In this document: positions 1-13,100 of the stretch, one piece after another
Numbering within the stretch: position 1 is the first letter of the stretch
How the letters are laid out: every line of letters begins with the position of its first letter
Source of the DNA: Synanceia verrucosa
Lineage: Eukaryota > Chordata > Actinopteri > Perciformes > Synanceiidae
Direction of reading: 5' to 3'
Length of the DNA: 64,000 nt
Assembly: GCA_029721515.1 (NCBI GenBank)
Contig: CM056550.1
Coordinates: forward strand, 15,813,119-15,877,118
The notes under the pieces: model-generated
Seen by the model: the letters and a program-made list of their open reading frames with translations, nothing else
The model's database searches: none
Told to the model about the DNA's origin: nothing
Made by a program: the position numbers and the translations under genes

Positions 1-970
1 AGGATTCTAAAAAGTCATGAAATATTAATTTCTGACCGCTGCAACAAAAAACACCACATCGTCTTTAACCTTTAAAACATTTTTGCAGAACTGAAGAAAA
101 GTTGTTCTGTTATTTAGTTCACTTGATGAATGTTTCAGCCAATTCACTCTGAAACTATTTTATCTATGACGATGATAATAATAAGAAGAAGAATTTCACA
201 GCTTCATGAGATAAAAACTGGGCTCACCTCATCAGAGTAGCCATGTCTGCACTCGCTGTGTATATACAGGGGTTGGACTGACCAGTTTAGTGTTGGAGGG
301 TTCATGGCTAAATGTGACCAGCCTGGTGGCCAAACTTTATTGATTGCCTCTGTTCCCGTATGTACAGGAGCACAGACGTATTCAGGCTCAGAGGAACAGG
401 ACGTCACTCGTGTTAGTCGTTGTTGTCGATGAGGCTTCTGATTGGCTGCATGGCTTTCTCCTTCCTACTCTGTCGCTCATTGGCTTGCCGTAGTTATGAT
501 GGCTCTCGACAGCGTATTTATGTGGGTTAACATAAAAGGAAACTTTTTTGAAATATATCATGTTATTTTGGAAAACGGAGGGAAGGAAATATTTGTTTAT
601 CAAAATACCCGGCTATGTGTAAACGTAGCCTGAGTCTAATCCTGAACTCTGAGTTTCTGGTTCCAGAACAGCTGATGTCAATCAGTTCAATCAACTCTGA
701 GTAAGTTCACCTGGATCCCTGATACCTCCACTCACCATGGCAACCAGAGAGGAAAAGGCTCATCTGTAGAATTAGAGATACTCAAATATATCAAACACTG
801 CTGCTGTTCTACTAAACATCCTGTAAAATAACGTTTATTCACTCTGTACATAGCCTTATTTGAATACTTCCTGTTAATATATTCAGTATTTATCCTTGTT
901 GTAAATTCATTTTATTTGAGGCATTTTTTTATACTTATTTTGTATTTATATTCTAAGATTTATATACTTA

Positions 971-1306
971 TTACCTCCGCCAAGGAGGTTACGTTTTCAC
1001 TGGGGTTTGTTTATTTGTATGTTTGGTTTGCAAAATAACTCAAGAAGTTGTGGACGGATTTTGATGAAATGTTCAGGGTTGGTCAGAAGTGGCCAAACTT
1101 AAAACTGATTCATTTTTGGTGGTGATCGGATCCGATTCAACGGCACCACCGAAAATTAATTGGTTTTATGTTAGGCCACTTCCGACCAATCCTGAAATTC
1201 CATCCACAACTTTTAGAGTTACTTTGCAAACCGACAAAGAAAACAAACAAACAAACAAACAAGCCCTGGTAACTTTAAATAATAATAAGTCGCCGCCACC
1301 GCGGAG
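971..1306. mobile_element. Foldback / MITE-like element with long inverted ends
   Basis: The left arm (about 971-1092) begins ACCTCCGCCAAGGAGGTTA and contains TTTGGTTTGCAAAATAACTC, AAGTTGTGGACGGA and GGTCAGAAGTGGCC. The reverse complement of about 1171-1306 carries the same series (CGGTTTGCAAAGTAACTC, AAGTTGTGGATGGA, GGTCGGAAGTGGCC) and also starts with a CCTCCGC end. The two arms are therefore long imperfect inverted repeats round a spacer of roughly 80 bp. The CCTCCGCCAAGGAGG end is common in interspersed repeats of fish genomes, as far as I recall. There is no transposase, so it would be non-autonomous. Confidence 0.6.
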
Positions 1307-1430
1307 GTCTGTGCTCTCTGAGTGCTTTTCTAGTTTGTCATAATTATTTCTCATTTTTAAACTTATTTATTTTATTGTTGCACAGTGAAAAGGGAGAAGC
1401 TCTACAGTAATGATCATTTTATTCTTCTAG

Positions 1431-1522
1431 TTTCAACAAGTGAACGATGTTTAGTCTCTCAGATTGAATCAATCATTTCTCATCAATCCACCATCGTTCA
1501 TCTGTCTGCTCCTCCATACATG
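1431..1522 (+). repeat. Interspersed repeat copy A (inverted partner at 6227-6318)
   Basis: About 92 bp containing AAGTGAACGATGTTTAGTC, TCAATCATTTCTCATCA and CCACCATCGTTC. The reverse complement of 6227-6318 has the same words in the same order at roughly 85% identity by eye. The family is not identified. Confidence 0.6.
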
Positions 1523-1724
1523 GAAGCTCCTGAAGTGCTCAGGAGGCCTCGATCACAGGCTGAACTCAGGGTTTCTGCCAGTGAGCAGGTTAGCTTCACA
1601 GAGTTTTACTGACCTTCCTGAACCAAAATTTCAGGGTTAACATATTTCACAGTCAGTGTAGGCCATCTGGTCTTGGTGGACTCTGGACCAGGTCTCTGGT
1701 CTCGGTGGACCAGGCGGTACTCAC

Positions 1725-1838
1725 TCCTGACTGTGGCGGTCCTGGTGCAGTTGTAGAGGATGGCCAGCTCTCCAAACACTCTCCCAGGTCCCATGGTGCA
1801 CAGCTTCATCCCTTCTTTGGTCACCTCCACCTTCCCCT
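1725..1838 (-). CDS. prkg1: prkg1 exon 3: cGMP phosphate-binding cassette
   Basis: The exon is 114 nt (phase 1 in, phase 1 out) and encodes GKVEVTKEGMKLCTMGPGR followed by VFGELAILYNCTRTATVR. The FGELAI...RTA motif is the phosphate-binding cassette of domain A; the arginine contacts the cyclic phosphate and the following threonine is the family's cGMP-preferring residue. The acceptor is TTAG at 1839-1842 and the donor is GTGAGT at 1724-1719. The next exon is not found in 1-1724 and must lie outside the window. Confidence 0.93.
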
Positions 1839-1966
1839 CTAAGAGAAACAGGAACAGGAAGTCACCACCTTGCTGTCAACTTCCTGTTTATTCAGATCAA
1901 CACAGCAGCAAACTAAATTAAATTTATAACAAAGGAACATGAAGCATCAGCAGGAACACACACTGC

Positions 1967-2004
<38 letters not shown>

Positions 2005-5000
2005 AACAGGGACAAATGTTTTGTTTTGCCACTGTGACAAAAATAAATCTGATTCATTTATTTGAGTGTTTGACAACAAACACACCAGCTGTCATTTTAG
2101 TGTTGGTTTAACATCAAAGGTTCAATCTGTCTGGAGTAGAATTTAGTAGAATCACTCAGTAGAATCACTCAGTAGAATCACTCAGTAGAATCATTTAGTA
2201 GAATCACTCAGTAGAATCATTTAGTAGAATCATTCAGTAGAATCATTTAGTAGAATCACTCAGTAGAATCACTCAGTAGAATCATTTAGTAGAATCACTC
2301 AGTAGAATCATTTAGTAGAATCATTCAGTAGAATCACTCAGTAGAATCATTCAGTAGAATCACTCAGTAGAATCATTTAGTAGAATCATTCAGTAGAATC
2401 ACTCAGTAGAATCATTTAGTAGAATCATTCAGTAGAATCATTCAGTAGAATCATTTAGTAGAATAATTCAGTAGAATCACTCAGTAGAATCATTCAGTAG
2501 AATCACTCAGTAGAATCACTCAGTAGAATCATTCAGTAGAATCACTCAGTAGAATCACTCAGTACAATCATTTAGTAGAATCACTCAGTAGAATCATTTA
2601 GTAGAATCATTTAGTAGAATCACTCAGTAGAGTCATTTAGTAGAATCATTTAGTCGAATCACTCAGTAGAGTCATTTAGTAGAATCATTCAGTAAAATCA
2701 TTTAGCAGAATCATTCAGTAGAATCACTCAGTAGAATCATTCAGTAGAATCACTCAGTAGAATCATTCAGTAGAATCATTCAGTAGAATCACTCAGTAGA
2801 ATCATTCAGTAGAATCATTCAGTAGAATCACTCAGTAGAATCATTCAGTAGAATCACTCAGTACAATCATTTAGTAGAATCACTCAGTAGAATCATTCAG
2901 AATCACTCAGTAGAATCATCTAGTAGAATCACTCAGTAGAATCATTTACTAGAATCATTCAGTAGGATCATTTAGTAGAATCACTCAGTAGAATCACTCA
3001 GTAGAATCATTCAGTAGAATCATTCAGTAGAATCATTTAGTAGAATCACTCAGTAGAATCATTTGGTAGAATCACTCAGTAGAATCACTCAGTAGAGTCA
3101 TTTAGTAGAATTACTCAGTAGAATCATTTAGTAGACTCACTCAGTAGAATCATTTAGTAGAATCATTCAGTAGAATAATTTAGTAGAATCACTCAGTAGA
3201 ATCATTCAGCAGAATCATTTAGTAGAATCACTCAGTGGAGTCATTTAGTAGAATCATTTAGTAGAATCATTCAGTAGAATAATTTAGTAGAATCACTCAG
3301 TAGAATCATTCAGCAGAATCATTTAGTAGAGTCATTTAGTAGAATCACTCAGTAGAATCACTCAGTAGGATCATTCAGCAGAATCATTCAGTAGAATAAT
3401 TTAGTAGAATCATTCAGTAGAATCATTTAGTAGAATAATTCAGTAGAATCACTCAGTAGAATCATTCAGTAGAATCATTCAGTAGAATCACTCAGTACAA
3501 TCATTTAGTAGAATCACTCAGTAGAATCACTCAGTACAATCATTTAGTAGAATCACTCAGTAGAATCATTCAGAATCACTCAGTAGAATCATCTAGTAGA
3601 ATCACTCAGTAGAATCACTCAGTACAATCATTTAGTAGAATCACTCAGTAGAATCATTCAGAATCATTCAGTAGGATCATTTAGTAGAATCACTCAGTAG
3701 AATCATTCAGTAGAATCATTTAGTAGAATCACTCAGTAGAATCATTTAGTAGAATCATTCAGTAGAATCATTTAGTAGAATCATTCAGTAGAATAATTTA
3801 GTAGAATCACTCAGTGGAATCATTCAGCAGAATCATTTAGTAGAATCACTCAGTGGAGTCATTCAGTAGAATCATTTAGTAGAATCATTCAGTAGAATAA
3901 TTTAGTAGAATCACTCAGTAGAATCATTCAGCAGAATCATTTAGTAGAATCACTCAGTGGAGTCATTCAGTAGAATCATTCAGTAGAATCATTTAGTAGA
4001 ATCACTCAGTAGAATCATTTAGTAGAATAATTTAGTAGAATCACTCAGTAGAATCACTCAGTAGGATCATTCAGCAGAATCATTCAGTAGAATAATTTAG
4101 TAGAATCATTCAGTAGAATCATTTACTAGAATCATTCAGTAGAATCATTTAGTAGAATCACTCAGTAGAATAATTTACTAGAATCACTCAGTAGAATAAT
4201 TTACTAGAATCATTCAGTAGAATCATTTAGTAGAATCACTCAGTAGAATAATTTAGTATAATAATTTAGTAGAATCACTCAGTAGAATCATTTAGTAGAA
4301 TCACTCAGTAGAATCACTCAGTAGAATCATTCAGTAGAATCATTTAGTAGAATCATTCAGTAGAATCACTCAGTAGAATCATTTAGTAGAATCACTCAGT
4401 AGAATCATTTAGTAGAATAATTTAGTAGAATCATTCAGTAGAATCACTCAGTAGAATCACTCAGTAGAGTCATTTAGTAGAATCATTCAGTAGAATAATT
4501 TAGTAGAATCACTCAGTAGAATCATTCAGTAGAATCACTCAGTAGAATCACTCAGTAGAATCATTCAGTAAAATCATTCAGTAGAATCACTCAGTAGAAT
4601 CATTCAGTAGAATCACTCAGTAGAATCACTCAGTAGAATCACTCAGTAGAATCATTCAGTAAAATCATTCAGTAGAATCATTCAGTAGAATCACTCAGTA
4701 GAATCATTCAGTAGAATCACTCAGTAGAATCACTCAGTAGAATCATTCAGTAAAATCATTCAGTAGAATCATTCAGTAGAATCACTCAGTAGAATCACTC
4801 AGTAGAATCATTCAGTAAAATCATTCAGTAGAATCATTCAGTAGAATCACTCAGTAGAATCACTCAGTAGAGTCATTTAGTAGAATCATTCAGTAGAATA
4901 ATTTAGTAGAATCACTCAGTAGAATCATTCAGTAGAATCATTCAGTAAAATCATTCAGTAGAATCACTCAGTAGAATCACTCAGTAAAATCATTCAGTAG

Positions 5001-6579
5001 AATCACTCAGTAGAATCACTCAGTAGAATCATTCAGTAGAATCACTCAGTAGAATCATTCAGTAGAATCACTCAGTAAAATCATTCAGTAGAATCACTCA
5101 GTAGAGTCATTTAGTAGAATCATTCAGTAGAATAATTTAGTAGAATCACTCAGTAGAATCATTCAGTAAAATCATTCAGTAGAATCACTCAGTAGAATCA
5201 CTCAGTAGAATCATTCAGTAGAATCACTCAGTAGAATCACTCAGTAGAATCACTCAGTAGAATCATTCAGTAAAATCACTCAGTAGAATCATTCAGTAAA
5301 ATCATTCAGTAAAATCATTCAGTAGAATCACTCAGTAGAATCACTCAGTAAAATCATTCAGTAGAATCACTCAGTAAAATCATTCAGTAGAATCACTCAG
5401 TAGAATCACTCAGTAGAATCATTCAGTAGAATCATTCAGTAAAATCATTCAGTAGAATCATTCAGTAGAATCATTCAGTAGAATCACTCAGTAGAATCAT
5501 TCAGTAGAATCACTCAGTAGAATCACTCAGTAGAATCATTCGGTAGAATCATCTAGATTTCTGCCTCTGACGGGGAACTGAATGCATCAATGAATGAATG
5601 AGATCGATGATGGGGTCTATGAGAGGAAGCTGCACTTATCCTGGATTGGTTTCACCTGACTTGATGAATCCATGTCCGCTCATCCTGGCTACATCTTTGT
5701 GGAACTGATAAAACCTGGACTCTCTTGTTTCTGATTGGTTGAACCAGCTCAGTCACTGATCCTGGATGTCTGAATCCTACTTTTGTGCAACAGGCCCCTG
5801 AACTCGATGGTGGGAATCAAACTGTTGACCAGCTGTGTCCAGCTGCACTCACACTGCCTGATGGACTGACTCCATGGTTCTATGACCATGTGATGGATCC
5901 AGCTGTGATCCATCATATCGGACTGGACCAGATGTGGATCCATGTCATAAAGAGGAAGCTGGCTCATTTACATAAAACTGAAAAACGAAGGAGAGCTGAC
6001 GGATGATGATTCAGATTATTTCCTGTTGTAAACTGCAAATAATGATTTGTTACACATTTACCGGACACACACACACACACACACCTGCAGCAGAATGACT
6101 CTGAATGTTGGTTCCAGTACAGTTAGCAGATCCAACAGTGACAGGAAGCAGAAACAAACGGACTAGTTTCTTCTTCTGGTCTGGTCTCAGTAGAGGCTAC
6201 AGAGCCTCTGAGTCTCTGCCTGACGACCATGTCCAGAGGAGCAGCTGGACGAACGATGGTGGACTGATGAGAAATGATTGATTCAAACTGAGAGACAAAA
6301 CATCGTTCACTTGTTTCTCGTTGTGATGAAACTGTTGAAGGTGTTAAAGAAACAGGTTCAGACAACCTGTGATTAATACATACATATGTACATATATACA
6401 TATAGATACGCATACATATACATACATGTTTAGAGAACGTTTATTAAGTCATGATGACCTCATTAATATCACTGTCATTTTGTCCTCATATTTTCATATT
6501 TTATTCACAATTACTTTCAAATTGTTCAGAGGACTGAAGCTGCAGACAGAAACACTGTACATAATGTATGAGTGTGGGC

Positions 6580-6617
<38 letters not shown>

Positions 6618-6622
6618 CCAGC

Positions 6623-6660
<38 letters not shown>

Positions 6661-7032
6661 GAAGTATTTTGGAAATTGAAGTATTTAATGAGGTATTAAA
6701 TTTGCTCTCACACTGGAGGTTCAAGTGTTTCTTATGTAAATAAACATGAAGCTTCCCACCAAACTCCATTAAGAAAACGACTCATTTAAATCATCAAGAT
6801 CGTTTCTTCTCATTTTAATCAATAAAAATAGATTTTTCAGCAGCTTCACTTCCTCCTTTTGTCTCATGACCTAATCCTTCCTTATCGCCTTTCTCCCTTC
6901 CTTTTCTCCTCCCTCCCTCTTTTTCTTCCTTCCTCCCTTCCTTCCTTCTTTCCTTCCTTCCTCCAAATTTCTCCAAACAAATCCCAAATATGGTCATCCA
7001 ACACGTTGCCATGCCAACTGCATCAACCAGAG

Positions 7033-7072
<40 letters not shown>

Positions 7073-7086
7073 ATGTGTGTGCATGC

Positions 7087-7119
<33 letters not shown>

Positions 7120-10100
7120 TGTGCGTGCGTGTGTGTGTGTGTGTGTGTGTGTTACATAATGAGACAAACGGCTGCATCTGTTTCTCCAAAAACACAATTA
7201 GAGCTTCATATTTAATCTCTGCTTTTAGGATCACTTCCTCTTCCTGGAGTTATATTTAGACACACACACATACACACACGCACACACACATACACACACA
7301 CACACACATACAACAAGCATTTCCTGTTTCAGACAGGAAGTGATGAAACATTTAGCATAAATACACATGCTGAGGTCCTTTTGCTGCATCTGGGTACCTT
7401 CATGGTCAGACCAGACCAAAACCAAGACCAAAACCAGACCACGACTGAGAGTAGAACAGACTCTACCACACCACACCAAGACCAGACCAGACCAGATCAA
7501 ACCAGACCAAGACCAAGACCTCTTTGTCCAGACCAGATCCGACTAGACCAGAGGTCTTTTGGTCTGTCTGCGGCTCATGTGGTTTCTTAAAACAGCCTTC
7601 AGGTTCTGGGTCCATCCTAAAGGTCGAGCTGAGCTGCAGGAAACGTCTCAGAGTCTCTGAAAGGTCACGAGGCTCAAAGTCCTGCAAACATTCAGGCTGA
7701 AAACCTGAAAAACCGTTTCACTGCTGTCTGTCCTCCTCAGACCAGGTCCTCTACAGAACAGAGACCAGGTCCCCTACAGAACAGAGACCAGGTCCTCTAC
7801 AGAACAGAGACCAGGTCCTCACCTTCCATCACGTAGACCAGTGAGCCGACGTCACCCTCCTCAATGATGCAGGCGTCCTTCCCATAATCCACTGGGTACA
7901 TGCAGTCCACGATCTCCTGGATCTGAGACAGCTCCAGGTTCTTCATGAAGTCGTTGTCCAAGATGGCCTCCTTGATCAGCTCCTTGGACCTGAGCAGACA
8001 AGATATTAGTATAATTAAATGTTATTTAAATTATTATTATTATTATGTTATTAAAATTATAATATTATGATATATTAAGAAGAAGAAGAATTCCTTTATT
8101 GAGTGAGGGAGATTTTCACTCTGTTAGTATATTTCTGTCAGTTGCACATTACACACACAAGTTATGAAACAAACACATGCATTAGAGGAGAGGTGTCAGA
8201 GTGAGGAGACTGCCCCTTATCCAGGCGCCCCGAGCAGTTGGGGGTTCGGTGCCTTGCTCAAGGGCACCTCGGCAGTGCCCAGGAGGAGGAACTGGCACCT
8301 CTCCAGCTACCAGTCCACTCTCCACATTTGGTCCGACCTGGACTTGAACTGGCGACCCTCCGATTCCCAGCCCAAGTCACTACAGACTGAGCTACTTATC
8401 CTGATAAACAATCAGCATTCATCTGTTGCTGAATGAATGGAGGTTCTAATGAGCAGCTGGTGAACCCACTGAGAGGAGGAGGTATACAGAGCTTTTCAAA
8501 ATAAGAGTCTTCTCTCAGCTCATTAACTCTGAAAACTCCCAGCTGATACATAAACATAAAGAAATAAACATGTTCATCATAAAAAAAAAACATGTTCATC
8601 TCACTGGGTCTTAAAGAGTCCAGGTTCAGGACTAAGAGAGTCCAGGTCCTGGACTGGAGTTTCAGCAGCTGGTCTCTGCTGAAGAGGAACCAGCTGCTGC
8701 TCTCACAGATCTTTATTTATACACATGAATATTAGAATGTTGAGTCTGAGGACACCCAGGGACAAAGAGCTGCTGTCATGGCAACCAAATAACATCAGCG
8801 TAAAGGTTTGAACATTCAAATTCATCAGGAAGCAAACGTCAGGACCACCATCCACTATGGACAATATTTCCACTTTTAGCAACAATATTTCCTCTTTTAG
8901 CAACAATATTTCCACTTTTAGCAACAATATTTTCCACTTTCAGCAACAATATTTCTACTTTCAGCAACAATATTTCTACTTTTAGCAACAATATTTCTAT
9001 TTTTGGCAACAATATTTCCACTTTTAGCAACAACATTTCCTCTTTTAGCAACAATATTTCCACTTTTAGCAACAGTATTTCTACTTTTAGCAACAACATT
9101 TCCACTTTTAGCAAAAACATTTCCTCTTTTAGCAACAATATTTCCACTTTTAGCAACAATATTTCCTCTTTTAGCAACAATATTTCCTCTTTTAGCAACA
9201 ATATTTCTACTTTTAGCAACAATATTTTCTTTTAGCAACAATATTTCCACTTTTAGCAACAATATTTCCTCTTTTAGCAACAATATTTCCACTTTTAGCA
9301 ACAGTATTTCTACTTTTAGCAACAATATTTCCACTTTTAGCAACAATATTTTCCACTTTTAGCAACAATATTTCTACTTTAAGCAACAATATTTCATCTT
9401 TTAGCAACAATATTTCTATTTTTAGCAACAATATTTCCACTTTAAGCAACAATATTTTCCACTTTTAGCAACAAAATTTCTACTTTTAGCAACAATATTT
9501 TCTTTTAGCAACAATATTTCCACTTTTAGCAACAATATTTCCTCTTTTAGCAACAATATTTCCACTTTTAGCAACAGTATTTCTACTTTTAGCAACAACA
9601 TTTCCACTTTTAGCAACAACATTTCCTCTTTTAGCAGCAGTATTTCCTCTTTTAGCAACAATATTTCCTCTTTTAGCAACAACATTTCCACTTTTAGCAA
9701 CAATATTTCCTCTTTTAGCAACAATATTTCCACTTTTAGCAACAATATTTCTACTTTAAGCAACAATATTTCATCTTTTAGCAACAATATTTCTATTTTT
9801 AGCAACAATATTTCCACTTTAAGCAACAATATTTTCCACTTTTAGCAACAAAATTTCTACTTTTAGCAACAATATTTTCTTTTAGCAACAATATTTCCAC
9901 TTTTAGCAACAATATTTCCTCTTTTAGCAACAATATTTCCACTTTTAGCAACAGTATTTCTACTTTTAGCAACAACATTTCCACTTTTAGCAACAACATT
10001 TCCTCTTTTAGCAACAGTATTTCTACTTTTAGCAACAACATTTCCACTTTTAGCAACAACATTTCCTCTTTTAGCAGCAGTATTTCCTCTTTTAGCAACA

Positions 10101-13100
10101 ATATTTCCTCTTTTAGCAACAACATTTCCACTTTTAGCAACAATATTTCCTCTTTTAGCAACAATATTTCCACTTTTAGCAACAATATTTCCTCTTTTAG
10201 CAACAGTATTTCCACTTTTAGCAACAATATTTCCTTTTAGCAACAGTATTTCCACTTTTAGCAACAATATTTCCACTTTTAGCAACAGTATTTCCTCTTT
10301 TAGCAACAGTATTTCTACTTTTAGCAACAATATTTCCACTTTTAGCAACAGTATTTCTACTTTTAGCAACTGTATTTCCACTTTTAGCTACATTATTTCT
10401 TCTTTTAGCAACAATATTTCCTCTTTTAGCAACAATATTTCCTCTTTTAGCAACAGTATTTCTACTTTTAGCAACAATATTTCCACTTCTAGCAACAATA
10501 TTTCCTCTTTTAGCAACAATATTTCCACTTTTAGCAACAGTATTTCTACTTTTAGCAACAGTATTTTTACTTTTAGCAACAGTATTTCCACTTTTAGCAA
10601 CAATATTTCCACTTTTAGCAACAGTATTTCCTCTTTTAGCAACAGTATTTCTACTTTTAGCAACAATATTTCCACTTTTAGCAACAGTATTTCTACTTTT
10701 AGCAACAATATTTCCTCTTTTAGCAACAATATTTCCTCTTTTAGCAACAGTATTTCTACTTTTAGCAACAGTATTTCCTCTTTTAGCAACAATATTTCCT
10801 CTTTTAGCAACAGTATTTCTACTTTTAGCAACAATATTTCCACTTTTAGCAACAATATTTCCTCTTTTAGCAACAATATTTCCACTTTTAGCAACAGTAT
10901 TTCTACTTTTAGCAACAATATTTCCTCTTTTAGCAACAATATTTCCTCTTTTAGCAACAGTATTTCTACTTTTAGCAACAATATTTCCACTTTTAGCAAC
11001 AGTATTTCTACTTTTAGGAACAATATTTCCTCTTTTAGCAACAATATTTCCTCTTTTAGCAACAGTATTTCTACTTTTAGCAACAATATTTCCACTTTTA
11101 GCAACAGTATTTCTACTTTTAGCAACAATATTTCCACTTTTAGCAACAATATTTCCTCTTTTAGCAACAATATTTCTATTTTTAGCAACAATATTTCCAC
11201 TTCTAGCAACAATATTTGTACTTTTAGCAACAATATTTCCTCTTTTAGCAACAATATTTCTACTTTTAGCAACAATATTTCCTCTTTTAGCAACAATATT
11301 TCCTCTTTTAGCAACAATATTTCCTCTTTTAGCAACAATATTTCCTCTTTTAGCAACAATATTTCCACTTTTAGCAACAATATTTTCCACTTTTAGCAAC
11401 AATATTTCTACTTTAAGCAACAATATTTCATCTTTTAGCAACAATATTTCTATTTTTAGCAACAATATTTCCACTTTTAGCAACAGTATTTCTACTTTTA
11501 GCAACAATATTTCCTCTTTTAGCAACAATATTTCCACTTTTAGCAACAGTATTTCTACTTTTAGCAACAATATTTCCTCTTTTAGCAACAATATTTCCTC
11601 TTTTAGCAACAATATTTCCACTTTTAGCAACAGTATTTCTACTTTTAGCAACAATATTTCCTCTTTTAGCAACAATATTTCCACTTTTAGCAACAATATT
11701 TCCTCTTTTAGCAACAATATTTCCTCTTTTAGCAACAATATTTCTACTTTTAGCAACAATATTTTCTTTTAGCAACAGTATTTCCACTTTTAGCAACAAT
11801 ATTTCCTTTTAGCAACAGTATTTCCACTTTTAGCAACAATATTTCCACTTTTAGCAACAGTATTTCCTCTTTTAGCAACAATATTTCTACTTTTAGCAAC
11901 AGTATTTCCACTTTTAGCAACAGTATTTCCACTTTTAGCAACAGTATTTCTACTTTTAGCAACAATATTTCCTCTTTTAGCAACAATATTTCCTCTTTTA
12001 GCAACAGTATTTCTACTTTTAGCAACAATATTTCTACTTTTAGCAACAGTATTTCCACTTTTAGCAACAGTATTTCTACTTTTAGCAACAATATTTCCTC
12101 TTTTAGCAACAATATTTCCTCTTTTAGCAACAGTATTTCTACTTTTAGCAACAGTATTTCCTCTTTTAGCAACAATATTTCCACTTTTAGCAACAATATT
12201 TCCTCTTTTAGCAACAGTATTTCTACTTTTAGCAACAGTATTTCCTCTTTTAGCAACAATATTTCCTCTTTTAGCAACAGTATTTCTACTTTTAGCAACA
12301 ATATTTCCACTTTTAGCAACAGTATTTCTACTTTTAGCAACAATATTTCCTCTTTTAGCAACAATATTTCCTCTTTTAGCAACAGTATTTCTACTTTTAG
12401 CAACAGTATTTCCTCTTTTAGCAACAATATTTCCTCTTTTAGCAACAGTATTTCTACTTTTAGCAACAATATTTCCTCTTTTAGCAACAGTATTTCTACT
12501 TTTAGCAACAATATTTCCACTTTTAGCAACAGTATTTCTACTTTTAGGAACAATATTTCCTCTTTTAGCAACAGTATTTCTACTTTTAGCAACAATATTT
12601 CCACTTTTAGCAACAGTATTTCTACTTTTAGCAACAATATTTCCACTTTTAGCAACAATATTTCCTCTTTTAGCAACAATATTTGTACTTTTAGCAACAA
12701 TATTTCCTCTTTTAGCAACAATATTTCTACTTTTAACAATATTTAGCAACTCTTTAGCAACAATATTTCATCTTTTAGCAACAATATTTCTATTTTTAGC
12801 AACAATATTTCCACTTTAAGCAACAATATTTTCCACTTTTAGCAACAAAATTTCTACTTTTAGCAACAATATTTTCTTTTAGCAACAATATTTCCACTTT
12901 TAGCAACAATATTTCCACTTTTAGCAACAATATTTCCTCTTTTAGCAACAATATTTCCACTTTTAGCAACAATATTTCCTCTTTTAGCAACAGTATTTCC
13001 ACTTTTAGCAACAATATTTCCTTTTAGCAACAGTATTTCCACTTTTAGCAACAATATTTCCACTTTTAGCAACAGTATTTCCTCTTTTAGCAACAGTATT

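Larger units (their letters stand above)
1..1724 (-). other. prkg1 intron 3 (partial)
   Basis: This AT-rich intronic sequence lies downstream of prkg1 exon 3. It contains a foldback/MITE-like element at about 971-1306 and one copy (1431-1522) of a sequence repeated in inverse orientation at 6227-6318. No coding exon was recognised; the short open frames do not resemble known proteins. Confidence 0.6.
5557..7822 (-). other. prkg1 intron 2, right part
   Basis: Intronic sequence between the 13-bp array and exon 2. It holds microsatellites (CA/TG at 6582-6656, 7036-7152 and 7261-7312), a CCTT-rich pyrimidine stretch at about 6893-6965, GACCAGACCAAAACC-type repeats at about 7403-7555, and three 29-bp repeats at about 7738-7815. 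No exon was recognised. Confidence 0.7.

Noticed and set aside
10218..11759. Open frame of about 513 codons (Lys/Leu/Glu-rich) on the minus strand
   Set aside because: It is a by-product of the 21-bp array; it starts at a TTG, has no gene context, and is closed by array indels. Kept only as a test case in the findings.
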